Origin: Paenibacillus lupini
GTDB lineage: Bacteria; Bacillota; Bacilli; Paenibacillales; Paenibacillaceae
Direction of reading: 5' to 3'
Assembly (NCBI RefSeq): GCF_011761355.1
Contig: NZ_JAASRW010000003.1
Location: 1 to 64,000 of the forward strand
DNA: 64,000 nucleotides
The notes below the pieces were generated by a model. It searched no databases. It worked only from the letters and a program-made list of their open reading frames with translations, and was not told the DNA's origin. The position numbers were made by a program, and so were the translations under genes. Shown piece by piece: positions 55,096 through 63,665 of this stretch. Each line of letters starts with the position of its first letter. Within the stretch, counting starts at the first letter, position 1.

Positions 55096-55133
55096 AAAGC
55101 CCTTAAGGCCATTGAGCCTTAAGGGCTTTTTTT
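55096..55133 (+). terminator. Terminator of the beta-mannosidase gene
   Basis: AAAGCCCTTAAGGC / GCCTTAAGGGCTTT with a 6-nt loop, then a T-run. The repeat array begins just after. Confidence 0.88.
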
Positions 55134-55159
55134 GTTGGCATGGCGCGGGCGCACGCACA

Positions 55160-56070
55160 ATCAATAAGACCCTCGGAGGGTCTTAAATGATGTTAACGGA
55201 GTAAACTTGGCTGGGATAAGACCCTAGCAGGGTCTTATTTGCATGAGGGGGCGGCGAAACCGGTGTGTTATGGGATCATGCGCAATCAATAAGACCCTCG
55301 GAGGGTCTTATATGGCGTTAATGGAGTAACTTGTGAGGTGATAAGACCCTGGCAGGGTCTTATTTGTATGGGGGACGGCGAAACTGGTGTGTTACGGGCG
55401 ATTATGGCGTCTTAAGGTCCCCGAGGGACCTTAAGTCTGAGAAAGTAGCAGCTAGTTAAGTGTTTAAGGTCCCTTAGGGACCTTAAATCAGGCGGAGTGG
55501 CAGATTTCGACGTTGAAATGAGCATAAACGTGTGAGATACGGTCCCCGAGGGACCTTAAGTCTGAGAAAGTAGCAGCTAGTTAGGTGTTTAAGGTCCCTT
55601 AGGGACCTTAAAGCGGGCGGAGTGGCAGATTTCGACGTTGAAATGAGCATAAACGTGTGAGATACGGTCCCCGAGGGACCTTAAGTCTGAGAAAGTAGCA
55701 GCTAGTTAGGTGTTTAAGGTCCCTTAGGGACCTTAAAGCAGGCGGAGTGGTAGATTTGGTCGTTGAAATGAGCATGGACGTGTGAGATAAGGTCCCCAAG
55801 GGACCTTAAATTTGAGAAAGTAGCAGCTAGTTGGATGATTAAGGTACCTTAGGGATCTTAAAACGGGCGGAGTGGCAGATTTGGACGTTGAAATGAGCAT
55901 GGACGTGTGGGATAGGGCCCCCAAGGGACCTTACGTTGGAGAAAAGAGCAGTAGGTCCCTTAGGGATTAAAACGGGCGGAGTGGCAGTTTTGGACGTTGA
56001 AATGAGCATGGATGTGTGGGATAAGGTCCCCAATGGACCCTACGTTGGAGAAAAGAGCAGCTAGTTACGT
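55160..56070. repeat. 125-bp paired-hairpin tandem array, upstream block
   Basis: Seven units plus a partial one are seen. Each unit has two palindromes whose centres lie 52 bp apart, and the period is 125 bp (palindrome-1 centres 55175, 55300, 55423, 55548, then steps of 125; one unit is 109). Two families occur: AAGACCC...GGGTCTT (units 1-2) and AAGGTCCC...GGGACCTT (units 3 on). Spacers differ between families (GGCGGAGTGGCAGATTTCGA type and GGGGGCGGCGAAACCGGTGT type). No gene, and no T-tract behind the palindromes. CRISPR is excluded: repeats are long and spacers are conserved. Confidence 0.95.
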
Positions 56071-56262
56071 TTGGCTGTGTTATTCCTGCGAATGATGGAT
56101 TAGGTGACGTGCATTCTAACGCGGGTCTCGATTGGGCCTCCTGAGTTACAGCTGGAGGAGGAAGAAGTAGAGTGAACGTGGTACAAGTTAATAGCTGAGT
56201 AAAACCTGATTTCCTGCTACTATGAGAGATAGATAATCAACGAGAGGAAAGCAGGAAAGCCA

Positions 56263-57690
56263 ATGAAGAAAAGTGAGACAAAAACAAAGTCTACAATGGG
56301 TAAAGCGGGTTTAGCGGATAAACTGTCCAAGTTGACGAAAGATGAGCTGGTAGCGCTGTTGATTCATTTTTCTAAAGAAATGAAGGAAGTGGAGCAGGAG
56401 CTCGTGTTGCGGTTTATGAGTATGGACACGAAAGCAAACATGGCTTCATATAAGAAAATTATACGTTCCTCTATTAAGGACAATGCAGATCGTTATGGCT
56501 TTGTAGCTTATCGGCAAGTATCTGGTGCTATCGACGGTGCCGAGAAAGTAATGCGGAAAGCAGAGGAAGCCTTAGCTCAAGGACAGTATCTTCATGCTGC
56601 CGAAATTGTCTTTTGTATATTGCATGAAATGGGAGATTTGCTTCAGTGCTCAGATGATTCCGACGGTATTGTTGGTGGAATGATTAGGGAGTGCTTGGAT
56701 GTCATTCATCATATTGCTGTTAATCTCGATATTGAGCAGGATGTGAAGAAGGACCTGACAGCTTTATTCCGGTTGATTCTTAGGGAAGCTCTTCATCCTC
56801 TTTTGGATGGTTGGAGTGAATGGCAATTATCCCTTATGGAGAGTGCTATGTTATTCCTAACATCTCAGACAGAGAGAGAACTTTGGGAAAAGCAGTTGAT
56901 GGTGCTAAAAGACAAGAACAGCAATTCTTCCTATTTTGAGGAACATGCTGCTAATCTTCAGTATTTGGTGATACAGTCATATGACGGCGAACAGGAGGCT
57001 GAGCGTTATTTAGAAGAGCATCTCAGCTTAACTGTTTTCCGAGAGATGGCTATCAAGCATGCTATAAAGAATGCAAACTTTGAACGGGCGCTGCAACTGG
57101 CTCAGGACGGAGAAGAGCAAGATGGTAAGAATAGCCTTCCAGGTCTTGTTGCGACATGGAAAGAGTTTCGCTATGAGGTCTACAAAGCCACCAATCAACG
57201 GGAGCAGCAGCTGGCACTCGCGGAAGAGTTCGTCCTGTCAGGGAAGTATGCCTATTACCTCGAGTTGAAGGAATTGTGTAGCCCTGATGAGTGGGAGCCT
57301 GTCTATCATCGGGTATTGAATAGTTTGGCTAATGGCGGCAAAGGTTACTGGTCCACGGAGAGATTGTACACTCGAATTCTCATTGAGGAGAAGGAAGTAA
57401 CGAGGCTTCTCGAGTATGTCCAGAGCAGAAAAAGGGAAATCGTCGAATACTATCCTCATCTTATTAGCCAATATGCCGATGAAGTATATCAGCTATTCCA
57501 GGAATGGATTACAGAATCCGCTGCAGAGGCTTCGAGCAGGAATCAATATAAAAAGGTCTGCGGTACAATTAAGCATCTTATTAAGGCAGGCGGAGCTTTA
57601 AAAGCGAAGGAAGTAATTGAACAGCTCATACTTGCTTATCCGTATCGTACAGCCCTCAAGGATGAACTAAGGAGTATTAAACTTGCATAG
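56263..57690 (+). CDS. Unassigned helical protein flanked by repeat arrays
   Basis: A 475-residue, mostly alpha-helical cytoplasmic protein without signal or membrane parts. Residues about 15-75 are charged and coiled-coil-like; the rest reads as helix-turn-helix TPR-like repeats, with a tail (LILAYPYRTALKDELRSIKL) like the C-terminus of SWIM-zinc-finger-associated proteins. GAGAGGAAAGCAGG precedes the ATG. I cannot assign a family. Both sides hold the same 125-bp repeat family (55160-56070 and 57720-57925), which suggests either a functional link to the repeats or an insertion among them. Confidence 0.7.
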   Translation: MKKSETKTKSTMGKAGLADKLSKLTKDELVALLIHFSKEMKEVEQELVLRFMSMDTKANMASYKKIIRSSIKDNADRYGFVAYRQVSGAIDGAEKVMRKAEEALAQGQYLHAAEIVFCILHEMGDLLQCSDDSDGIVGGMIRECLDVIHHIAVNLDIEQDVKKDLTALFRLILREALHPLLDGWSEWQLSLMESAMLFLTSQTERELWEKQLMVLKDKNSNSSYFEEHAANLQYLVIQSYDGEQEAERYLEEHLSLTVFREMAIKHAIKNANFERALQLAQDGEEQDGKNSLPGLVATWKEFRYEVYKATNQREQQLALAEEFVLSGKYAYYLELKELCSPDEWEPVYHRVLNSLANGGKGYWSTERLYTRILIEEKEVTRLLEYVQSRKREIVEYYPHLISQYADEVYQLFQEWITESAAEASSRNQYKKVCGTIKHLIKAGGALKAKEVIEQLILAYPYRTALKDELRSIKLA

Positions 57691-57719
57691 AGGTGCAGAT
57701 GTTTTAGCTGCTCAAACAA

Positions 57720-57925
57720 CAATAAGACCCTGCCAGGGTCTTATTGTTGTTTGAGTGGTTAATTTTGGCTGAGATAAGATCCTACGGGGATCTTATCCGT
57801 CAGTGAATGGGCGTGAAACAAGCCGAATTGGCTATTATGTGAAGCGATAAAACCCTGCCAGGGTCTTATCGCTTGTTAGGGCAGTTAGAATTGGCGGGAT
57901 AAGACCCTGCGAGAGTCTTATCGGC
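57720..57925. repeat. 125-bp paired-hairpin tandem array, downstream block
   Basis: Two more units. Palindrome centres lie at 57733, 57785, 57858 and 57910, that is 52, 73 and 52 bp apart, the same geometry as the upstream array. Stems are CAATAAGACCCTG-C-CAGGGTCTTATTG, GATAAGATCC/GGATCTTATC, GATAAAACCCTG/CAGGGTCTTATC (one mismatch) and GATAAGAC/GTCTTATC. The last palindrome has an imperfect inner stem. Confidence 0.93.
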
Positions 57926-58079
57926 CAGCTAACGGGAGACATTTTTCATTGAACGATCCTATTTCAAGCGATTGTCATAAAAAATGAAAGGTCCAAGCCT
58001 GCCTCGCGGGCAGATAAACGTTCTTAGAACAACAGCAGGGGCCATATATTTGTTATATATGCAAAATGGGGGTGTGGAT

Positions 58080-59180
58080 ATGGGGATGTTGATCACAGCA
58101 TTGCTCGTATGCGCTTGTGCCATGGGGCTGGTGTTGTTTCGGAAAAATACGATCCCTATCTATCGTGAAGGTCCCATTCAGCAGAGGAAGCTGTCTGTCA
58201 TCATTCCGGCTAGGAATGAAGAAAGCAATCTGCCTTTTTTGCTGAGCTCACTTCAAGCTCAAACCTACACGGACCTGGAAATTATCGTCGTAGATGACCA
58301 TTCGGAGGATCGGACCAGAGAAATTGCGGAAAGTTACGGAATCAAGGTGATTACGAATCCCGAGCTCCCTTTGGGATGGACAGGCAAGAATTGGGCGGTA
58401 TGGAACGGTTACCTTCAGGCTACCGGTGATTTAATTGCTTTTCTGGATGCGGATGTCCGTCTTGCACCACATGCACTTCGTTCACTTCTTACTGCAAGAG
58501 AACAAGAGGGAGGGGTAATTTCTGTTGTGCCGTTCCATATTGCTGAGAGGTTTTATGAGCGGTTAGCGTTGATTGTGAACGTATTAGGCTTATTTGCCTT
58601 CACGTCCCCTATGGAGCGGACAAACCCGAATAAAGGCTTATATGGCTCCTGCATCCTCACCACAAGAACGGATTATGAGCAGGCAAAAGGCCATGAAGGT
58701 GTAAAGGCTGAAGTGCTGGATGATCTCAACTTAGGGGCAAGGTTTATGGAAGCCGGTGTAAAAGTGACCAATTACATCGGACGCGATATGGTCTCCTTCC
58801 GAATGTATCCAGGTGGTATCAAGAGTGAGATCCAAGGCTTCAGTAAAGGAGCGGTGCTTAGTACAAGTAAGTTGAATATCGGTACATCGCTACTTGTTGC
58901 CGTTTGGCTGATCGGCTTAATTGCTGCAGAAGCAGCGCCTTTTGTTATAGGTACCTCTTATCTGCTGCCGTTTGCTATTGGATATGTGCTGTACACGCTG
59001 CAGATTTATTATTTTGTCCGCTATACCGGAAGGTTCGGGAAATGGCTGCCGATCGTCCATATACTGAGCACGGTCTTTTTCCTCTATATCATGCTGTATT
59101 CGCTTTATCAGGTGGTGTTTCTACGGCAGGTTGCTTGGAAAGGCAGAAGCATTAAGGTTGGGGGGCGTGGCAATCCATGA
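58080..59180 (+). CDS. Membrane GT2 glycosyltransferase, CrtQ-like
   Basis: A 366-residue glycosyltransferase. A short N-terminal membrane segment is followed by a GT-A domain with SVIIPARNEESNLPFLLSSL, VVDDHSEDRT and the metal-binding FLDADVRL, and then three C-terminal membrane spans (about 285-350). ATG 58080 has GGGGGTG upstream; an earlier ATG at 57984 has no ribosome site. It resembles the diaponeurosporenoate glycosyltransferase group (CrtQ) and other glycolipid synthases. It overlaps the next gene by 4 bases, so the pair probably works together. Confidence 0.82.
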   Translation: MGMLITALLVCACAMGLVLFRKNTIPIYREGPIQQRKLSVIIPARNEESNLPFLLSSLQAQTYTDLEIIVVDDHSEDRTREIAESYGIKVITNPELPLGWTGKNWAVWNGYLQATGDLIAFLDADVRLAPHALRSLLTAREQEGGVISVVPFHIAERFYERLALIVNVLGLFAFTSPMERTNPNKGLYGSCILTTRTDYEQAKGHEGVKAEVLDDLNLGARFMEAGVKVTNYIGRDMVSFRMYPGGIKSEIQGFSKGAVLSTSKLNIGTSLLVAVWLIGLIAAEAAPFVIGTSYLLPFAIGYVLYTLQIYYFVRYTGRFGKWLPIVHILSTVFFLYIMLYSLYQVVFLRQVAWKGRSIKVGGRGNP

Positions 59181-59779
59181 TTATTTTATGGACAGCGGCA
59201 TCGTTTCTGGCAGGATCCTTGATGTTCTCGTATTGGATTGGTTTAGCGAAAAATCATAATCTCCAAGAATATGGTGATGGTAATCCCGGTGCAATCAACT
59301 TGTGGAAAGCAACGGGTTATACCTACGGCATTGCCGGTATTGCACTGGACTTCTTGAAAGGGTATTTACCGATGCTTTGGCTTCACCATAGCGGCGATGT
59401 TACTGGATTTGCTCTTGTTTTTCCGGCAGCAGCGGCTATTCTTGGACATATCTTTTCTCCGTTTACGGGCTGGAAAGGCGGTAAGGCCATTGCAGTGACG
59501 TTTGGCGTATGGAGCGGGCTGACTGGATTTGCGGTATCGCTTGCGTATGCGATTATACTTGCTGTACTGCTCTCGGTAACGAGACTGATCAACAAGGGCA
59601 GGTCAACCTCCTCAGAAACGGATGCTTTTCATGTTGTGCTTGGTATGCTCCTGCTGTCGATTTATTTGGTTCTGGATCATTACTCTTGGCCCATTGTTCT
59701 GCTTGGCGTTATTAACTTTATTCTGCTTTCCTATTCGCATCGAAAGGAGCTCATTGGCGTTAAGGATGTGAATCATTAA
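59177..59779 (+). CDS. plsY: PlsY-type acyl-phosphate acyltransferase
   Basis: A 200-residue five-span membrane acyltransferase. It shows YGDGNPGAINLWKATG, DFLKGYLP and GHIFSPFTGWKGGKAIAVTFG, the three PlsY motifs. PlsY puts a fatty acid from acyl-phosphate on glycerol 3-phosphate. The ATGA overlap with a glycosyltransferase gene is unusual for the housekeeping copy, so this may be a specialised paralog that acylates a glycosylated lipid or carotenoid. This is inference. Confidence 0.82.
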   Translation: MIILWTAASFLAGSLMFSYWIGLAKNHNLQEYGDGNPGAINLWKATGYTYGIAGIALDFLKGYLPMLWLHHSGDVTGFALVFPAAAAILGHIFSPFTGWKGGKAIAVTFGVWSGLTGFAVSLAYAIILAVLLSVTRLINKGRSTSSETDAFHVVLGMLLLSIYLVLDHYSWPIVLLGVINFILLSYSHRKELIGVKDVNH

Positions 59780-59796
59780 TGTCATATAGTTTTATA

Positions 59797-59852
59797 TAAA
59801 AAAAACCCTCCATCATACACCGATTGATTATCGGGTATGAGGAGGGCTTTTC
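59797..59852. terminator. Bidirectional terminator
   Basis: An imperfect stem with CCCTC...ATAC / GTAT...GAGGG, flanked by an A-run and a T-rich stretch, between convergent genes. Confidence 0.7.
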
Positions 59853-59864
59853 TGGCTATTCTGC

Positions 59865-61151
59865 TTATGGCTTCTTGAAGGTATAGACCTTATGCAAGGT
59901 CTTGCCGCCATCCGTAGAAGTGTACAAGACAGATGGATCGGTATGATCAGTAGTGATGAACCAGATATGACTCGCGTCAGAAGCACCAATAACCTGGGTG
60001 CCGTAACCGGTCAATTCGGCCTTGCTGATCGTCCAGCTCTTACCGCCGTCTTTGGTTTCCATCAAAGTGTTGGCTTTATCACAAGCTTGGCATTGACCGC
60101 CCATAATCGCTGTTTGTGAATTGACAACATACAACGTGCCCGGGCTTGTGCTGGTCATGCCGCTTGGAACCTTCGGATCATCCATTGTAAACCCTGGGGC
60201 TGGACCGGATCCTGCGCCGTTCTTCACGATTGCCGGGAGCCAAGTTTTGCCGCCGTCGGTTGTGTGGAAGAGCGAGTAGGAGGTTTGCGACATACCTGAG
60301 CCTCCAATGAGCTCAATCCAAGCATCGTTTGCTGCCGTAGAGCGGATGATGACGTTATTAGGGGCTTCTTCTGTTGAGCGTGTCATAACAGTATCCCAAG
60401 TTTTACCGCCATTGCCTGTATGCATGAAGAGCATCCTGCCATTCACCATTTGTACGGCCCAGCCATTGTTGAGGTCATGGAAGTACACTTCGCCGATTTC
60501 TTTGCCAGGTGTTTGCAATGTTGTCCAGGTCTTACCGCCATCCTTGGACATGGCATCGTCGCTAAAGGCTGTTTTTTCATTAGTAAAATGGAGATAGCCG
60601 CGGTTAGGCACAGTGCCTGCTTTCGTCCATGTTTTGCCGCCGTTAGTAGATTGAATCAGTGTCAGGCTGCTTGCGCTCTCGTCGCCAATGGTTGCCCAAA
60701 CTTTGCTGCTGCTCAGAGCGAAAATTTGGTTAACCGGTTTGTTGCTTGCGTATTGAAGCTTCCAGTGAGCACCACCGTCTTCTGTTCTTGCAATTTGGCC
60801 GTTGCCGGCAACCCAGCCGGTCTTGGAGTCAGCAAGGCGCAGGGCTGTAACGGTGCTGATTTGAACGGTTTTTTCACCAGTACTAACTGGAGTTGGATTT
60901 CCTGAGGTTCCGCCACCGGTATTACCGGGCTGCTGAGAAGAAGTGCCTTCGTCAGGGCTGGTACTAGGCGTACCCGTATCCGTGTCCGTATTTGTATTGC
61001 TAGGGTTCGATGAAGGAGCAGAGGAGTTGTTCCCGGCTTCTTCCGATGCTGGCGTATTATTCGAAGTATTGTCAGCTTTCGAACAGCCTGCCAAGAGCAG
61101 GGATAAACTGAGCGTCACGAGGAGAAGCAGGGTGCTGATTTTCTTAATCAT
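59865..61151 (-). CDS. BNR/Ycf48-like lipoprotein
   Basis: A 428-residue secreted lipoprotein. The N-terminal signal ends in LLAGC (lipobox). A Ser/Thr/Gly/Asn-rich linker of about 60 residues follows. At least five copies of a GGKTW motif (NGGKTWTKAG, DGGKTWTTLQ, NGGKTWDTVM, DGGKTWLPAI, DGGKSWTISK) mark a beta-propeller of BNR/photosynthesis-stability type. A GGQCQACDKAN stretch has two Cys. ATG 61151 has GGCGGTG upstream. It probably binds sugars or proteins at the cell surface. Role unknown. Confidence 0.78.
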   Translation of the reverse strand: MIKKISTLLLLVTLSLSLLLAGCSKADNTSNNTPASEEAGNNSSAPSSNPSNTNTDTDTGTPSTSPDEGTSSQQPGNTGGGTSGNPTPVSTGEKTVQISTVTALRLADSKTGWVAGNGQIARTEDGGAHWKLQYASNKPVNQIFALSSSKVWATIGDESASSLTLIQSTNGGKTWTKAGTVPNRGYLHFTNEKTAFSDDAMSKDGGKTWTTLQTPGKEIGEVYFHDLNNGWAVQMVNGRMLFMHTGNGGKTWDTVMTRSTEEAPNNVIIRSTAANDAWIELIGGSGMSQTSYSLFHTTDGGKTWLPAIVKNGAGSGPAPGFTMDDPKVPSGMTSTSPGTLYVVNSQTAIMGGQCQACDKANTLMETKDGGKSWTISKAELTGYGTQVIGASDASHIWFITTDHTDPSVLYTSTDGGKTLHKVYTFKKP

Positions 61152-61350
61152 GATGTTCACCGCCTAAATGGTTTATAGATATAGCTTAACCTTCCTCCCC
61201 TTAGACGAACCATATAAAGAGAGTGTTGCAGTAAATTTTAGTAATAAAGTATTTTTGGACGAAAGATAGAGGAAGGAGTTGGGTGAACGGGTACGAAAAG
61301 CGAAATAAGAGGAAAAACCGTATTACAGGGGGCGTCGAACGTACGATTGC

Positions 61351-61383
61351 AAAAAAAAGCGCGAGAGCATAAGCCCTCGCGTT
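61351..61383 (-). terminator. Terminator of the AraC/GyrI gene
   Basis: Read on the minus strand, GCGAGGGC-TTAT-GCTCTCGC (one wobble pair) is followed by eight T. Confidence 0.8.
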
Positions 61384-61391
61384 GTCCCAAG

Positions 61392-62300
61392 CTATTCAGC
61401 TTTTTTCTTAATCGGGATATAGATATCCATCTGGATTTCAGACAGCTCATGGTTGCTGCGCTCATCATACAGCTCGAACTCTGGCTTGCCTGCATGCTCG
61501 TAGCCGGAATGAGGGAACCATTCCCCGAAGATTGTCATCCAGGTGCTTTGGATCGAGGAGGAGAACTGTTCACGCGGAACCTTTGGCGTGGTGAATACAG
61601 CGTACTCCGCGGCATCAAACTCGCTGCAGACGAGGTCTTCGCCCTCTACACCTTCAAAGCTTTCCGCTTCCATACCAATCAGATAAGAGAAGCTGTCGGA
61701 GTCCATATCGAATTTATGGCAGATACCAAGCTCGACAGGGGAGTCCTTATGCACACGGTTGGGGATGTTTTTAGACAGCCCTTTTTGAATATATTCCTGC
61801 CAGAAGGTCGGGATCTCTCTATGATTGTCACCATTTGCTCTTGTACGGATCTCGTAGCCGATCACTTTGAAGGCAGGCTTCGTTATAATTTTGTAATCCA
61901 TTCGTATTCCTCCTAAATAGGGATTGTACTTGCGCTGCAGCACATTCAGCTTGGAGTATGCCGGGGGTCTAATCTCCCGTTTACGGTAGTCGCCCGGTGT
62001 CATTTCGAATATGCGCTTGAAAGCTCGGGTAAAGGTCTCATGATTCTGAAACCCCGTATCGAGCGCGATATCGATCAGCTTCGCATCCGAATATGCAACC
62101 TGATAAGCGGATATCGCCAGACGACGTTTACGCACATATTCCATCACGGTCTCTCCTGCCATGGATTGAAAGACACGGTGAAAATGAAAGTCCGAAAGCC
62201 TCGCAACCTGCGCCAGCCGCGATAAAGACAGCTCTTCGGAAATATGGGCTTCGATGTAATCAATCGTCTGTTGAATCTGCCTCAAATAATCCTGCTTCAT
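61392..62300 (-). CDS. AraC regulator with GyrI-like effector domain
   Basis: A 302-residue regulator. The N-terminal double helix-turn-helix (about 1-105: LSLSRLAQVARLSDFHFHRV and HETFTRAFKRIFEMTPGDYR) is followed by a GyrI-like/SOUL small-molecule-binding domain (about 140-300). ATG 62300 has GAGGAGG upstream. Members (Rob/SoxS-like plus GyrI) often respond to drugs. It lies next to an aldo/keto reductase gene transcribed in the same direction, with a terminator between them. Confidence 0.9.
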   Translation of the reverse strand: MKQDYLRQIQQTIDYIEAHISEELSLSRLAQVARLSDFHFHRVFQSMAGETVMEYVRKRRLAISAYQVAYSDAKLIDIALDTGFQNHETFTRAFKRIFEMTPGDYRKREIRPPAYSKLNVLQRKYNPYLGGIRMDYKIITKPAFKVIGYEIRTRANGDNHREIPTFWQEYIQKGLSKNIPNRVHKDSPVELGICHKFDMDSDSFSYLIGMEAESFEGVEGEDLVCSEFDAAEYAVFTTPKVPREQFSSSIQSTWMTIFGEWFPHSGYEHAGKPEFELYDERSNHELSEIQMDIYIPIKKKAE

Positions 62301-62388
62301 TCGGATGACTGACCTCCTCGTTCTCGATGACCTCATTGTATACGAATGGATGATCCCGTTCTTGATGATTCTTGCTCTATGAAATGAA

Positions 62389-62428
62389 ACAGCAGCCTCT
62401 GGTCATTTAAGACCAGAGGCTGCTGCTA
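62389..62428. terminator. Terminator of the aldo/keto reductase gene
   Basis: A perfect 14-bp stem AGCAGCCTCTGGTC / GACCAGAGGCTGCT with a 6-nt loop. Confidence 0.85.
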
Positions 62429-62440
62429 TACCTTCGAAGC

Positions 62441-63361
62441 TTATGGCAAAATATTGCCTGCCGCGCGGTAGATCGCGTACCATTCTTCGCGGGTAAGTGT
62501 AATGTCGGATGCTTTAACGCAGTCTTTCAGACGCTCGATGTTCATCGAACCGATAACCGGCTGCATTTTCGCAGGATGACGGAGGATCCAAGCGATCGCA
62601 ATCGTTGTGTTGCTCACGTCATATTTGCCAGCGATCTCATCGATCACTTGGTTCAGCTCAGGGAACTTGTCACTTCCGAGGAATACACCTTCGAAGAAGC
62701 CGTATTGGAATGGCGACCAAGGCTGTACCGTAATGTCGTTCAGGCGGCAGTAGTCGAGAATGCTGCCGTCACGGTTAATCGCGGAGCTGTTCTCCATGTT
62801 CACATTGATGCCGTTGGAGATCATGTTCGCGTTCGTGATGCTCAGTTGAAGCTGGTTCGCAACGATTGGTTGTTTCACCGATTTCTTGAGCAGCTCGATT
62901 TGCATCGGGTTCTGGTTCGATACGCCGAAGTGACGTACTTTGCCGGAGCTTTGCAGACGGTCGAAGGCTTCAGCAACTTCATCAGGCTCAACCAATGCAT
63001 CTGGACGGTGCAACAGAAGAATGTCGAGGTAGTCGGTGTTCAGACGCTTCAGAATCGCATCCGTCGAAGCAAGGATATGCTCCTTCGAGAAGTCGAACAT
63101 AACGCCCGGCTTAATGCCGCATTTGGATTGCAAAATAATATTTTCACGAACACTGTCGTTCATATGAATCGCTTCTGCGAAAATTTCCTCGCATGTGCCG
63201 GCGCCGTAAATATCCGCATGGTCGAAGAAGTTTGCCCCTTGCTCAAGTGCCGTTTGGACAAAACGCTCTGCCCCTGCTTTATCCAAGGAATTAATACGCA
63301 TACAGCCAACCGCAACTACCGGTACTTCGAGCGTGCTGTTTCCGAGTTGAATCGTTCTCAT
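62441..63361 (-). CDS. Aldo/keto reductase
   Basis: A 306-residue NADPH-dependent oxidoreductase with the AKR tetrad: D47 and Y52 (FFDHADIYGAG), K80 (LQSKCGI) and H118 (LLLHRPDAL). The sequence resembles the YdhF/YcsN group. AGGAGG precedes the ATG. A pair of leader repeats (63378-63459) lies immediately upstream. Physiological substrate unknown. Confidence 0.92.
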   Translation of the reverse strand: MRTIQLGNSTLEVPVVAVGCMRINSLDKAGAERFVQTALEQGANFFDHADIYGAGTCEEIFAEAIHMNDSVRENIILQSKCGIKPGVMFDFSKEHILASTDAILKRLNTDYLDILLLHRPDALVEPDEVAEAFDRLQSSGKVRHFGVSNQNPMQIELLKKSVKQPIVANQLQLSITNANMISNGINVNMENSSAINRDGSILDYCRLNDITVQPWSPFQYGFFEGVFLGSDKFPELNQVIDEIAGKYDVSNTTIAIAWILRHPAKMQPVIGSMNIERLKDCVKASDITLTREEWYAIYRAAGNILP

Positions 63362-63377
63362 TGATAAGTCCTCCTAA

Positions 63378-63459
63378 AAAGAATTGTGAAGCAATTCTTA
63401 CTTCGTAAGCATTTGCTTAAAGAATTGTGAAGCAATTCTTGCTTCGTAAGCATCCGCTA
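63378..63459. repeat. Tandem 41-bp leader repeat, two copies
   Basis: AAAGAATTGTGAAGCAATTC, then TTACTTCGTAAGCAT, is repeated with a period of 41 bp (63378 and 63419). On the minus strand it reads ATGCTTACGAAGTAAGAATT and precedes the AGGAGG of the aldo/keto reductase gene. It is the same element as at 4851-4873. Confidence 0.85.
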
Positions 63460-63665
63460 TAAATCGCATATGTAACCTTTTTGATTGTGACATAGTTGGC
63501 AAGCGGTTTCAAGACAAGGACTTAGGGAAGTTTGTTAAGTTTTTTTAGCCATGCCTCTGCGCCTATCCATTTTAGGCCGGATGCCAAATTGACTAACACG
63601 AACGGCGATGGCTACAATTACAGTAACGAATAGAGGCAGAGCCTCTTATAGGGAGGCAAAAGGGC

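Noticed and set aside
55608..56033. Three similar minus-strand frames of about 63 codons
   Set aside because: They arise because the 125-bp repeat is read in one frame in each unit; they are not genes.
55160..57925. CRISPR array
   Set aside because: Units of 125 bp with two palindromes and conserved spacers do not match the short repeat and unique spacer pattern, and no cas genes are present.
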